Assembly: GCA_947626845.1 (NCBI GenBank)
Contig: CANQTW010000001.1
Coordinates: 1 to 64,000, forward strand
Origin: an uncultured Oscillospiraceae bacterium
Lineage (GTDB): Bacteria; Bacillota; Clostridia; Oscillospirales; Oscillospiraceae
Length of the DNA: 64,000 nucleotides
Direction of reading: 5' to 3'
A program made the translations under genes and the position numbers. The first letter of the stretch is position 1; each line of letters opens with the position of its first letter. Below, piece after piece: positions 1 to 8,822 of this stretch. The notes beneath the pieces are model-generated. The model ran no database searches. It saw nothing but the letters and a program-made list of their open reading frames with translations, and was not told the origin of the DNA.

Positions 1-52
1 CAAGAAAAGGCGGTACGCTACCCCTCCACGGGGCGCATACCGCCTTTTCTTG
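1..52. terminator. Strong symmetric hairpin, possible bidirectional terminator
   Basis: The first 15 bases, including AAAAGGCGGTA, are mirrored at 38-52 around a loop rich in C and G. The 3' arm ends in TTTTCTTG on the plus strand, and the minus strand reads similarly. It may end a plus-strand gene left of the window or the minus-strand genes entering from the right. The left flank is not visible. Confidence 0.55.
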
Positions 53-113
53 TTATCCAGCCCTCCGGCTGTATCGGCTGAGCAAAAGTCAGCGTGGGAT
101 TGATGTGGTATCT

Positions 114-251
114 TTATCTAAGTGAACCCCCAGTCTCCCATTTTGATACCGCACGGTCACTGATACCCAGCTTCTCCGCAAGGACGGCCTGGGTCATGCC
201 CTGTTCCTTCCTGCATGAGGCTATAAATTTTCCGATTTTGATTTGATCCAT
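114..251 (-). pseudogene. Truncated XRE-family HTH protein remnant (45 codons)
   Basis: An ATG preceded by a GGAGG ribosome site opens a 45-codon frame that stops at 114-116. The product matches the N-terminal helix-turn-helix of Cro/C1-type regulators: the stretch MTQAVLAEKLGISDRAVSKWE contains the usual TQ..LAEKLG and S.RAVSKWE signatures. The family normally continues past the helix-turn-helix to complete the domain or add a sensor part, whereas this frame ends about five residues after the recognition helix. I therefore read it as a truncated relic beside the 1-52 hairpin, although a minimal DNA-binding peptide cannot be excluded. Confidence 0.6.
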
Positions 252-352
252 ATCGGGCGCCTCCTTTCACGGCCTATCATAGTGGAAACGGACGTAAAAG
301 AACACGAACCGGTGGTTGTTTTTCGCCGACTCTACCGCGGGTTGAGCACACT

Positions 353-1354
353 TTACACGCGGTTTCTTGTGCTGTCCCGAATCACCAGGGACGTGGGGAG
401 GGTGATGACCGGTTCCACCGTCTCCCCGGCACGCATTCTTGCGATGGCGTCCAGGGCGGTGCGGGCGCGTTGCCCGGTTTCCTGCCGGACCGTGGTGAGG
501 GCGGGATACACCAGGCCGCAAAGGGGCGTATCGTCAAATCCGGCGACAGATATTTCGTCCGGTATATCGACGCCGCTGCTCTGGAGAAAACGGATGAGGT
601 CCACGGCATAGTAATCCGACACGGCAAATATGGCCGTGAAGCTCCTGATCTCCGGCAACTTTTCCCGGTAGAAAGCCGTCCGCTCCGATTTGACCATGGG
701 AATCATCATAAACTCCGCGCCGCTTCCGAAGCCCTCCCGAAAGCCCTTCCAGCGTTCCAGGTCCATGTCGATATCGTTGTCCGAGAGGCACAGCGCTCGC
801 TGGTGCCCGCAGAGGCGGAAATACTCGCCCACCTGAAATCCCCCGTGCCGGTCGTCGATGTTCACGGCGCAGACCCGCTCCGCTGTGACGCCGCAGGCGT
901 CATAGACCGCAAAGGGGATGCGGACATTCTCCCGCAGGCGCCCGTAATCCGCGTTGCAAAAGCCGATCAGCACCAGCCCCTCTAAGTTCCACATGGTTGC
1001 GAAGGAGACGATCTCACTGAGGGCGTTCACAGCCCTCACCATCATCTGCAATCCGCGCCGGGCCGTCTCCGCGCTGAGCGCGTTGAGCGCCGAGGCGATA
1101 AAGGCGTCCTCTAAGATGTGAGATTCATATTTCTCGTGGGCGTGGATCACCACGCCCACGATTTTCGTCGGATTTTCCGCCAACAGCACCTCCGCCGCCC
1201 GCGGCAGATACCCCCGCTCCTCTAAGGCGCGGCGCACTCTGACCGCCGTCCGCTCCGACACCATGCCGGTCTTGCCGTGGAGCACATACGACACCGCCGC
1301 CGTACTCAGCCCCAGCTCCGAGGCAATATCCGATAGCCGCACCTTTTCTTCCAT
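353..1354 (-). CDS. LacI-family transcriptional regulator of the maltodextrin locus
   Basis: The product is about 333 residues. The N-terminal LacI helix-turn-helix reads VRLSDIASELGLSTAAVSYVLHG, followed by a hinge (RRALEERGYLPR) and a periplasmic-binding-like effector domain (VGVVIHAHEK to VAGFDDTPLCGLVYPALTTV). ATG at 1354 is preferred because GAGGTG lies just upstream; a GTG four codons earlier is also possible. It is the last gene of the minus-strand glucan locus and probably controls it, since AACGTT-centred dyads typical of LacI-family operators lie upstream of the binding protein and the amylase. The effector is unknown; maltose or a maltodextrin is an inference from context. Confidence 0.9.
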   Translation of the reverse strand: MEEKVRLSDIASELGLSTAAVSYVLHGKTGMVSERTAVRVRRALEERGYLPRAAEVLLAENPTKIVGVVIHAHEKYESHILEDAFIASALNALSAETARRGLQMMVRAVNALSEIVSFATMWNLEGLVLIGFCNADYGRLRENVRIPFAVYDACGVTAERVCAVNIDDRHGGFQVGEYFRLCGHQRALCLSDNDIDMDLERWKGFREGFGSGAEFMMIPMVKSERTAFYREKLPEIRSFTAIFAVSDYYAVDLIRFLQSSGVDIPDEISVAGFDDTPLCGLVYPALTTVRQETGQRARTALDAIARMRAGETVEPVITLPTSLVIRDSTRNRV

Positions 1355-1471
1355 GTCACACCTCACGCTGAAAACACGCCTTTTTCGCCAAACCGGGAGG
1401 CCTCTTTCCGGAGGGCTCCCGATTTGGGATATTACTGCTGAAAAATAATTAAAAAAATTTCAAAATAGTAC

Positions 1472-1523
1472 TTGACAAAGCTTTATATTTGTGGTATACT
1501 ACCCACAGTAGCGGGTAGTATAC
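1472..1523 (+). promoter_or_regulatory. Consensus sigma-A promoter overlapped by an 11-bp inverted repeat
   Basis: TTGACA (1472-1477), a 17-bp spacer and TATACT (1495-1500) form a near-perfect vegetative promoter. A perfect dyad, GTATACTACCC at 1494-1504 and GGGTAGTATAC at 1513-1523, overlaps the -10, as expected of a repressor operator. The promoter points into the 3' end of the convergent HAD gene, and no plus-strand gene follows. See findings. Confidence 0.75.
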
Positions 1524-1537
1524 CTGATTTACACCCA

Positions 1538-2269
1538 TCACGGCAGGAGAAAGGAGCGTACCTTTTTAAGATCCATGCTCTCCAACTTCAGCTCCGCCTC
1601 CGGAGCGGGTTCCTGGGGGGAGATATTGGAGCGGATGTACACCGCGGCCAGGCCCAGGGCGCGGGCGGGGGCGATATCGCAGGCCCCGTCGTTGCCCACC
1701 ATCACGGCCCTGGTCGGGTCGATGTTCCGTTCCCGGAGCAGCAGCTCAAAAAACCGCCTGTCGGGTTTTTTGACGCCGTAGTCGGAGGAGAGATAGACGC
1801 CGTCGAAAAGCCCGTCGATCCCCACCCTTCTCAGCTCCAGACGGGTGAAAATGGCCTGGGCGTTGGAGAGGAGCCACACCCGTTTTCCGTGCTCCCGCAG
1901 TGCCGTCAGCAGCTCCTTGGCGTGGGGATAGAGCCGTATATACTCCATGGACGCCTCCCGGAACATCTGTCCCGTGGCGACGGAGAGCGCCATATCGGCC
2001 TCCACCCCTCGGTCCTGATACAGCTTTTGAAAGACGTACTGCAGCTCGATCTCCGGGTGCGCCTCGTGGGCGTCGTTTCGCAGACCGCGCCCGCGCTCCA
2101 TCTCCGCAACCGTGGCAAAATACCTGTTTTTCAGCTCCTCGCCACGGTATTCCGCCCCGTTTTCACCATAGATGCGGGCCATTTCCGACCACAATCCGGG
2201 GGCATTTTCATCGGTTTTTATATCGATCAGGGTGCCGTAGAGGTCAAAAATCACGTCGGAAAAGCTCAT
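1538..2269 (-). CDS. HAD-superfamily hydrolase (subfamily IA)
   Basis: This 243-residue protein carries the haloacid dehalogenase motifs. Motif I is FDLYGTLID with the nucleophilic Asp near residue 9, motif II is LLSNAQ, the motif III lysine lies in VKKPDRRFFE, and motif IV is MVGNDGACDIAPARALG. The helical cap between motifs I and II fits subfamily IA, which includes small-molecule phosphatases and beta-phosphoglucomutases. Its start overlaps the stop of the upstream alpha-glucosidase by 4 bp (ATGA), so the two are translationally coupled. A role in clearing sugar phosphates made during maltodextrin use is an inference; the substrate cannot be read from sequence. Confidence 0.88.
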   Translation of the reverse strand: MSFSDVIFDLYGTLIDIKTDENAPGLWSEMARIYGENGAEYRGEELKNRYFATVAEMERGRGLRNDAHEAHPEIELQYVFQKLYQDRGVEADMALSVATGQMFREASMEYIRLYPHAKELLTALREHGKRVWLLSNAQAIFTRLELRRVGIDGLFDGVYLSSDYGVKKPDRRFFELLLRERNIDPTRAVMVGNDGACDIAPARALGLAAVYIRSNISPQEPAPEAELKLESMDLKKVRSFLLP

Positions 2270-3909
2270 TTTTCCCCTCCCAGGTACTTGATCTGCGCCT
2301 CCCAGGGCCGCAAAATGCCCCTTGGCGCGTCCTGCTCCCGGTCATTTTCATAGTTGGACAGCAGCAGTCCGGCGGAGTCGAATTCCGCGGGGCAAGCGAA
2401 AGCCTGCTCATTTCCTGTAAGGTTGCAGGCCACCAAAAGCCGCTCTGAGGCGGTGTGCCGCAGATAGGCGAAGACCCCCGTATGTTCAGGGCTAAGCAGG
2501 GTAAATTCCCCCTCTCGGATAACGGCAAGCTCCTTGCGCAGGGCGATGAGCCGCCGGTAGAACCAAAAGACGGAATTCGGGTCCCGGAGCGCCGCCGCCG
2601 CGTTGATCTCCCGGTAGTTGGGGTTTACATAAAACCACGGCCTTCCTGTGGTGAAGCCGCCGTTTTCGGAGTCGTCCCACTGCATGGGCGTCCTGGCGTT
2701 GTCCCGGCTGCGGGCCCTGGCGGAGGCCAGTATTTCCCTGTCACTGAAGCCCTTCGCCCGCCGCTCCGCGGTCATATTCACCGTCTCCAGGTCCTCGTAC
2801 TCGTCCAGCTCCAGGGGGATATTCGTCATGCCGATCTCCTCGCCCTGGTAGATGTAGGGCGTGCCCTCCAGGCCGTGGAGCAGGGCCGCCAGGCATTTGG
2901 CGGATTTTACCCGGTATTTCCCCTCGTCTCCCCAGCGGGAGACGACGCGGGGCAGGTCGTGGTTGTCAAGGAACAGGCTGTTCCAGCCCCGCCCGTGGAG
3001 CTCCCTCTGCCAGCGCTCCACGCACCGCTTGAGCTTTACCAGCTCCAGGGGCCTGACGTCCCACTTCTCCGCCCCCTGGTCCAGGGTGATGTGCTCGAAC
3101 TGGAACACCATGGAAAGCTCCGAGCCGTCCTGGGCGCTCCAGCGCCTGGCCTCTTCGGTGTCGGCGCTCCACGCCTCCCCCACCGTCACCAGCCACGGCT
3201 CCGGAAAGGCGTTAGCCGACAGCTCCCGCACATACTGATGGAGGCGCGGCCCGCGGGCGGTGATCTTCCGGTCCGGCTCCTTGGCGATCTGGTCGATGAC
3301 GTCCAGCCGGAAGCCCTCCACGCCCTTGTCCACCCAGAAGCGGATCATGTCGTAAAGCTCCCGCCGCACCTTCGGGTTATCCCAATTGAGGTCCGGCTGT
3401 TTCACGGCGAACTGGTGGAAGTAGTACTGCCCCAGCGCCGGCACATATTCCCACGCCGAGCCGCCGAAGCAGGCCCGCATGTCATTGGGCGGACGCTCCG
3501 GCGTCCCGTCCCGCCAGACGTAGTAGTCGTGATAGGGGTTGTCCCGACTCCGGAGCGCCTCCCGGAACCACCGGTGCTCGTCGGAGGTATGGTTCAGCAC
3601 CAGGTCCATGATGATGGAGATGCCCCGCTTTTTGGCCTCCGCGATGAGCCGTTCCATGTCCGCCAGCGCCCCGAAGGGGGGCCATATGGCCCGGTAGTCG
3701 GAGATATCGTACCCGTTGTCCGCCTGGGGCGAGGCGCACACCGGCGACAGCCAGATACCGTCCACCCCCAGCGTCTCCAGATAGTCAAGGCGGCTGATGA
3801 TGCCGGGGATATCCCCCAGGCCGTCGCCGTCGGAGTCCTGAAAGCTCTTGGGGTAGACCTGATAGAAAACGGCGGACTTCCACCAGCCGTATTTTGTCTT
3901 GTCAAGCAT
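2266..3909 (-). CDS. GH13 alpha-glucosidase, oligo-1,6-glucosidase type
   Basis: The product is 547 residues, close to the ~550-residue cytoplasmic oligo-1,6-glucosidases. It has no signal peptide. Visible landmarks are the start WWKSAVFYQVYPKSFQDSDGDG, the nucleophile D203 in GFRLDVID, the acid/base E245 in VGEAWSA, and D318 in FLDNHDLPR. The valine after the nucleophile (DVI) is the residue usually associated with alpha-1,6 specificity, so isomaltose-type ends are likely substrates. The ATG at 3909 is chosen because upstream extension is out of character with the family. The start overlaps the debranching enzyme by 8 bp. It probably finishes imported or debranched oligosaccharides to glucose. 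Confidence 0.93.
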   Translation of the reverse strand: MLDKTKYGWWKSAVFYQVYPKSFQDSDGDGLGDIPGIISRLDYLETLGVDGIWLSPVCASPQADNGYDISDYRAIWPPFGALADMERLIAEAKKRGISIIMDLVLNHTSDEHRWFREALRSRDNPYHDYYVWRDGTPERPPNDMRACFGGSAWEYVPALGQYYFHQFAVKQPDLNWDNPKVRRELYDMIRFWVDKGVEGFRLDVIDQIAKEPDRKITARGPRLHQYVRELSANAFPEPWLVTVGEAWSADTEEARRWSAQDGSELSMVFQFEHITLDQGAEKWDVRPLELVKLKRCVERWQRELHGRGWNSLFLDNHDLPRVVSRWGDEGKYRVKSAKCLAALLHGLEGTPYIYQGEEIGMTNIPLELDEYEDLETVNMTAERRAKGFSDREILASARARSRDNARTPMQWDDSENGGFTTGRPWFYVNPNYREINAAAALRDPNSVFWFYRRLIALRKELAVIREGEFTLLSPEHTGVFAYLRHTASERLLVACNLTGNEQAFACPAEFDSAGLLLSNYENDREQDAPRGILRPWEAQIKYLGGEK

Positions 3910-5851
3910 GGCTTTTTCCCTCGATTTCCTCCAGCTTTTCGTAGACCCGCAGCAGCTCGCCCACGCTCCAGGCCTGGGCGAAGCATCCCTTGGATTCCTT
4001 TGGGGCCAGGCCGTCGTAAATCTCCGGCAGCTGGCCCACACAGCCCTCCCGCAGGAGGTCGGGCATATCCGCCAAGAGCTTGCGAACCTCTCCGGCGGCC
4101 TCGGCTGTGTTCCCCCTCACCTTCAAAAGCGCCAGGTAGTAGGCGCCCGCCGGGAAGGGCCAAACGGTCCCCTGGTGGTAGGCCATATCCCGCTCCCTCT
4201 GGGGCCCCCCGTAGAAGGGATGGAACTCCGGGTCGTCCGGGGCAAGCGTTCGGAGGCCGCGGGAGGTGTAAAGGGCCTTCCCCACGGTCTCCACCACCCG
4301 CGCCTCCCGCTCCGGGGACAGCATGGTGAAGGGCATGGACACCGCCCAAATCTGGTTGCACCGCAGCTGTGTATCCGCTCCGGTGCCGGAGAGGACGTCC
4401 CGAAGATACCCCCGCTCCTCCATCCAGAATTTTTCGTTGAAGGAGCGCTTCACCCGCTCCGCCAGGGCCTCATAGTCCGCCCCGCTCTCCCCCAGAAGGG
4501 CGGCCATTTTCCCCATGGCGCGCAGGTCGGAGTACCAGTAGGCGTTGATCTCCACGGGCTTGCCGTGGCGGGGCGTGGGGAGGATGTCGCCTACGCGCAC
4601 GTCCATCCAGGTCACCTGATCCAGCCCCTCCCCGGCGGAGATAAGGCCGTCAACGTCCATTTTGATGGCGTAGCGGGCGCCGTTTTTATAGGCCTCCACG
4701 ATCTTTTTCAGGGTGGGATACGCCTCCCGAACGAAACCGGCGTCCCCGGTCTTTTCATAGGTGAGCCACACGCCGTTGATGAGCAGCAGGGGCGCGTCGG
4801 CGGAGTTATACTGGGGCTCCTCCTGGCCCTCCGGGAAGTAATTGGGCAGCAGGCCGTCCCGCTCGTAGTGGAGGAAGGTGCGCAGGATGCTCTTGGCGTC
4901 CTCAAACCGCCCGGTGGCCAGGGTACAGCCGGGCAGGGCGATCATGGTGTCCCGTCCCCAGTCCCCAAAGTAGGGGTAGCCGGCGATGACGGTCTTGCCC
5001 TTCGTGGAGCTCCGGTAGGCCAGAAAGGCGTCCGCGGCACGGGCCAGCTCCCGCCCCTCCGGGGAGGCAAACCCGCAGCCTTCCAACAGCGCCCGCTGTC
5101 TCTCCCGCGTCTCCGCCACAAGCTCCGCGCCGGTCCGGTCCGTTTTCTCCGTGGAAAAGACCAGCTCCAGCGTCCCCCGCTCCCCCGCCGGTACGGCGAG
5201 GGACGCCTGACAGCAGACAAAGCCCAGGCCTGTCTCACGCCTCCCGTCCTTTTGGTCATCGGCGTAGAAAAGGGTCTCCCAGGCCGTGGGCAGGGCGCTC
5301 AGCGTCCCGTTCGTTTTCACATAACAGCGATAACCGCCCGCCTCCACCAGGCCCTCCGTGTACGCCGCCGGCCGCTTCTCCTGGGGCGGCTCCCCCTTGG
5401 GGGCCATCTGAAAGACGGGGGCGGCGGTCAGGACGCAGGGGCCGGACGAGTTATTTTCGATCTCATAGGTCAGGGCCGACAAATTCTCCTCAAAGCCCAT
5501 GCCGAACCGGCGGATGACGGCGACGCCATCCGCCTCGTACCGCCATTCCGGCCCGTATTCCCAGGTGAAGGAGGCGAGACAGCTCGCCCCGTCCTCTCCC
5601 CCCTCCGAAAAGCGCTGGGCGGAGAGGGCCGTCTGTCCCCTGACGGTGGAGAGCGTCTCCCGAACGCGGTGGACCAGGACGGCCCGCCGGCTGGGGGACG
5701 CCGCCGCCACCAAAAGGCCCTGGTCACAGCGGGTGACGGAGAAGGTCAGGGACGTGGAGGCAAAACCCCCCAGGCCGTTGGCCAACAGCCAACAGCCCCC
5801 CTCTCCCCCGCCTGTAAGCTCGCGGTTGTCAAAGGTAAATCTCACAGTCAT
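3902..5851 (-). CDS. Bacterial-type glycogen debranching enzyme (amylo-alpha-1,6-glucosidase, GH133)
   Basis: The product is 649 residues, the size of archaeal/bacterial GDE proteins. The N-terminal beta-rich domain (about 1-250) opens with the family's WLLANGLGGFASTSL. The C-terminal (alpha/alpha)6-barrel has GYPYFGDWGRDTMIALPG, NYFPEG and YNSADAPLLLI, which hold the conserved acidic residues. No signal peptide is seen, so it acts in the cytoplasm on branched maltodextrins or endogenous glycogen. It lies between the pullulanase and the GH13 glucosidase in one transcript orientation and overlaps the latter by 8 bp. The pairing of an exported pullulanase with a cytoplasmic debranching enzyme suggests two stages of alpha-1,6 processing. 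Confidence 0.93.
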   Translation of the reverse strand: MTVRFTFDNRELTGGGEGGCWLLANGLGGFASTSLTFSVTRCDQGLLVAAASPSRRAVLVHRVRETLSTVRGQTALSAQRFSEGGEDGASCLASFTWEYGPEWRYEADGVAVIRRFGMGFEENLSALTYEIENNSSGPCVLTAAPVFQMAPKGEPPQEKRPAAYTEGLVEAGGYRCYVKTNGTLSALPTAWETLFYADDQKDGRRETGLGFVCCQASLAVPAGERGTLELVFSTEKTDRTGAELVAETRERQRALLEGCGFASPEGRELARAADAFLAYRSSTKGKTVIAGYPYFGDWGRDTMIALPGCTLATGRFEDAKSILRTFLHYERDGLLPNYFPEGQEEPQYNSADAPLLLINGVWLTYEKTGDAGFVREAYPTLKKIVEAYKNGARYAIKMDVDGLISAGEGLDQVTWMDVRVGDILPTPRHGKPVEINAYWYSDLRAMGKMAALLGESGADYEALAERVKRSFNEKFWMEERGYLRDVLSGTGADTQLRCNQIWAVSMPFTMLSPEREARVVETVGKALYTSRGLRTLAPDDPEFHPFYGGPQRERDMAYHQGTVWPFPAGAYYLALLKVRGNTAEAAGEVRKLLADMPDLLREGCVGQLPEIYDGLAPKESKGCFAQAWSVGELLRVYEKLEEIEGKSHA

Positions 5852-5862
5852 TCCTCCAATTA

Positions 5863-5928
5863 AGCTGTCGGCAAAGGCCGGACGGCCTTTGTTGACAGCT
5901 GGAGGGCGGCCCCGATAAAGGGCCGCCC
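5863..5928 (-). other. Two consecutive hairpins between pullulanase and debranching enzyme genes
   Basis: AGCTGTC at 5863-5869 pairs with GACAGCT at 5894-5900, with an inner AAAGGCC/GGCCTTT stem. GGGCGGCCC at 5904-5912 pairs with GGGCCGCCC at 5920-5928. Neither is followed by a T-run on the minus strand, so mRNA stabilisation or processing is more likely than termination. Confidence 0.55.
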
Positions 5929-5942
5929 AACGGGAAATTTTC

Positions 5943-8729
5943 TTATTTCTTGCCGTTCTTATCGTTCTTCTTGCGCTTGGCGGCGGAGATGCCCACGGCG
6001 GCCCCGGCGATCACCAGGGCCGCGCCGCCGGTGACGGCGGCGATGACGCCGGCGCTGGCCCCGTCCTGACCGGAGGAGGGCTTGCCGGTGGTATCGGCGG
6101 TGGTGTCAGCCGTGGTGTCGCCGGAGGGGTCCGCCGCGTCGCCGCGGACCATTATCAGGGCGGAGAGGGGGGCCACGCCAGCCTCGCCGGACAGGGTCTC
6201 CAAAACCTCCGTGCCCGCCTTCTCGCCGTTGACGCACACGTCCCACATATACCCTTCGGGCAGGGCGACGGTCTGGGACTCCTCGGTGGCGTTGAAGATC
6301 ACGTACAGGCCCTGGGCCGTATCTCCGTTGGCCCCGCCGGCGATCTCAAAGCCGATGACGCCCTTGGGAAGTCCGTTCAGCTGGGTGACGGTGGCCCTGA
6401 CCTGGTCCGCGTCGGACTGGCGCAAAGCCGGGTGGGCCTTGCGGAAGGCGATGAGGCCCTTGTAGTACGCGAACACGTTGGCGTACTCCGCCTCGTCCAG
6501 GGTGGACCACTTGATGGCGTTGACCTCGTCGCTGGCGTTGTAGCTGTTCTCGTTGTAGGTGCCGTCGGGGTTGACCTTGGTGCGCAGCATCTCCTCGCCG
6601 GCCTGCATGAAGGGGATGCCCTGGCTTGTGAGGTAGATGGCGGCGGCCAGGTTGTTCATGCGGATAAGGTCCTCGCGGGAGGCGTTGGGCCTGGAGAGGG
6701 TGATGCGGTCAATGAGGGTGTTGTTGTCGTGGCAGGAGGCGTAGTTCACCGTCTGGGTGGGAGAGGCGCACCAGATGGCCTTGCCCATGAAGCTCTGGGC
6801 CACGGTGGCGCCCTTGTTGGTGTCGCCGGAGACGAAGCCGATCCCCTTGTCGAACACACTGCCCTTCAGGGCGTCGCGGATGTTGTCGCTGAAGTAGGCG
6901 AAGCCGGGGGTCTTGCGGGAGTTGGGCTGGGTGGCCAGCTCCACCCCCTCCTTGGTGACGGAGGTGCTCATGGTCCAGCCCTCGCCGTAGAAGATCACGT
7001 CGGGCCTCTCGGCGTGGACGGCCTCTACCAGCTCGTTGATGGTCTCGATGTCCAGAAGGCCCACCAGGTCGAAGCGGAAGCCGTCGATGTGGTACTCGTC
7101 GCACCAGTATTTGACGGACTCCACGATGTACTTGCGGACCATGCTCCGCTCGGAGGCGGTGTCGTTGCCGCAGCCGGAGCCGTTGGAGTAGGAGCCGTTT
7201 TCATTGATTCGGGAGAAGTAGCCGGGGACAAGCTTGTTGAAGCAGAAGTCCGTGGCGCTCTGCACGTGGTTATAGACCACGTCCATGATGACGGAGAGGC
7301 CCTCGTCGTGCATGGCCTTCACCATCTGCTTCATCTCGCTGACGCGCACGGCGCCGTTGTAGGGATCGGTGGAGTAGCTGCCCTCCGGGACGTTGTAGTT
7401 CACCGGGTCGTAGCCCCAGTTGAACTGCGGCTCGTCAAGCTTCGTCTCGTCCACGGAGCCGTAATCGTAGACAGGCAGCAGGTGGACGTGGGTGGCGCCC
7501 AGCTCCTTGATGTGGTCGATGCCGGTGGCCATCCCGCCGGGGGTCTTGGTGCCGGTCTCGGTGAGGCCCAGGAACTTGCCCACGTTCTGAATGCCGGAGC
7601 TGGGATCGGTGGAGAGGTCGCGGACGTGGAGCTCGTAGATGACGGCGTCGTTGACGCCAAGGCCGGCGTTGGGGTTTTTGTCCTCCGCCCAGCCGGCGGG
7701 GTCGGTGGAGGACAGGTCGATGACCATGGCCCGCTTGCCGTTGACGCCGGTGGTACGGGCGTAGGGATCGCAGGCCTCGGCTGTCTGCCCGCCTACGGTG
7801 ACCTCGTAGGTGTAATAGGTGCCGTTGAGGTCGCCGGCCTTCTCGGCCACCCAGGTGCCGTTCACGTCCAGGGCCATGGGGACGGTCTCGATAAGGTCGT
7901 CGGTACCCTCAGTACCGCTCTTGTAGAGCTTCACGGACACGCTCTCCGCCGTGGGGGCCCAGACACGGAAGGCGGTCTTTTCCGCGCTCCAGGTGGCGCC
8001 CAGATCGCCGCCGGCGTAGGTGTATTCCGCCTCGAAGCTGTCTGTGGAGTAGATGTTGGGCATGTTGATCTTGTACTCCGTTCCGTCATAAATCAGTTTG
8101 TAGCTCTGGTTCAGGTCCAGCTCCTCCACCGTCAGGGAATAGGTGTTGGCGGCGGACTCAGCCGCGCCGGTGACGGCCACCTGGCCGGCGGGGCCCTGGA
8201 CGGTGAACACCTCCGCCAGCTCGCCCTTGACGGGGCCGGTGGTGGTGACGACGATCACGCCGGTGTCGTAGTCGTATTTGGCGGAGGCCACCAGCACGCC
8301 GGTGACTACGTCATCGCCGTCCACGCGGGTGTAGCCCTCCACGCCGGATTCCACATAGATGTGGACGGTGCCCCGCAGGACGTCGGGCAGGTCGATGAAC
8401 TGGTCCATGTCCACGTCCTTGCCGGCCCAGCCGGAGCCGCCCTTGCGGACGATGAAGCCCAGGCGGGTGACGCCGGCGTTCACGGGGATAGTGGCCACCA
8501 TCTCGCCGTCCACCTCCTGGAAGGCGTAGCCATTGCCGTCCTGGCCGTCGGCCCAGGCCCAGACGTCCCAGTCCTCATAGGCGCCGTCGGGACGGTTGTA
8601 GTGGAGCGCCACGGTGACGCCGTCGGCGAACACCGGCACGGCGCACACACTGAGCAGCGCCGCGATCAGGCAGAGGGCAAGAAAGCCGCTCCCCAGCCTG
8701 CGCCTGATGGTTGTGGGGTTGTTTTTCAC
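5943..8729 (-). CDS. Secreted, membrane-anchored type I pullulanase (CBM41-CBM48-GH13)
   Basis: The start is GTG at 8729, because a strong AAGGAGG lies 8 bases before it and the ATG 21 bases upstream precedes that site. The 928-residue product has a signal peptide ending near PVFA, then a CBM41-like domain (VALHYNRPDGAYEDWDVWAW). A CBM48-type module (FRVWAPTAESVSVKLY) follows. The GH13 barrel has D554 in GFRFDLVG, E583 in YGEGWTM and D668 in CHDNN. The signature NWGYDPVNYNVPEGSY is typical of type I pullulanases. The C-terminus has a DTTADTT linker, a transmembrane helix (VIAAVTGGAALVIAGAAVGI) and a lysine-rich tail. It should cut alpha-1,6 links of pullulan or amylopectin at the cell surface. 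Confidence 0.95.
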   Translation of the reverse strand: MKNNPTTIRRRLGSGFLALCLIAALLSVCAVPVFADGVTVALHYNRPDGAYEDWDVWAWADGQDGNGYAFQEVDGEMVATIPVNAGVTRLGFIVRKGGSGWAGKDVDMDQFIDLPDVLRGTVHIYVESGVEGYTRVDGDDVVTGVLVASAKYDYDTGVIVVTTTGPVKGELAEVFTVQGPAGQVAVTGAAESAANTYSLTVEELDLNQSYKLIYDGTEYKINMPNIYSTDSFEAEYTYAGGDLGATWSAEKTAFRVWAPTAESVSVKLYKSGTEGTDDLIETVPMALDVNGTWVAEKAGDLNGTYYTYEVTVGGQTAEACDPYARTTGVNGKRAMVIDLSSTDPAGWAEDKNPNAGLGVNDAVIYELHVRDLSTDPSSGIQNVGKFLGLTETGTKTPGGMATGIDHIKELGATHVHLLPVYDYGSVDETKLDEPQFNWGYDPVNYNVPEGSYSTDPYNGAVRVSEMKQMVKAMHDEGLSVIMDVVYNHVQSATDFCFNKLVPGYFSRINENGSYSNGSGCGNDTASERSMVRKYIVESVKYWCDEYHIDGFRFDLVGLLDIETINELVEAVHAERPDVIFYGEGWTMSTSVTKEGVELATQPNSRKTPGFAYFSDNIRDALKGSVFDKGIGFVSGDTNKGATVAQSFMGKAIWCASPTQTVNYASCHDNNTLIDRITLSRPNASREDLIRMNNLAAAIYLTSQGIPFMQAGEEMLRTKVNPDGTYNENSYNASDEVNAIKWSTLDEAEYANVFAYYKGLIAFRKAHPALRQSDADQVRATVTQLNGLPKGVIGFEIAGGANGDTAQGLYVIFNATEESQTVALPEGYMWDVCVNGEKAGTEVLETLSGEAGVAPLSALIMVRGDAADPSGDTTADTTADTTGKPSSGQDGASAGVIAAVTGGAALVIAGAAVGISAAKRKKNDKNGKK

Positions 8730-8822
8730 GTAATGATCCTCCTTTTTCATTTTATGCCTGTGTTACCGTCGGAACGGAGAAGCGTCTCCCCGCTTCCGTC
8801 GGGAGTTCCCTTGCGTCAGGAT

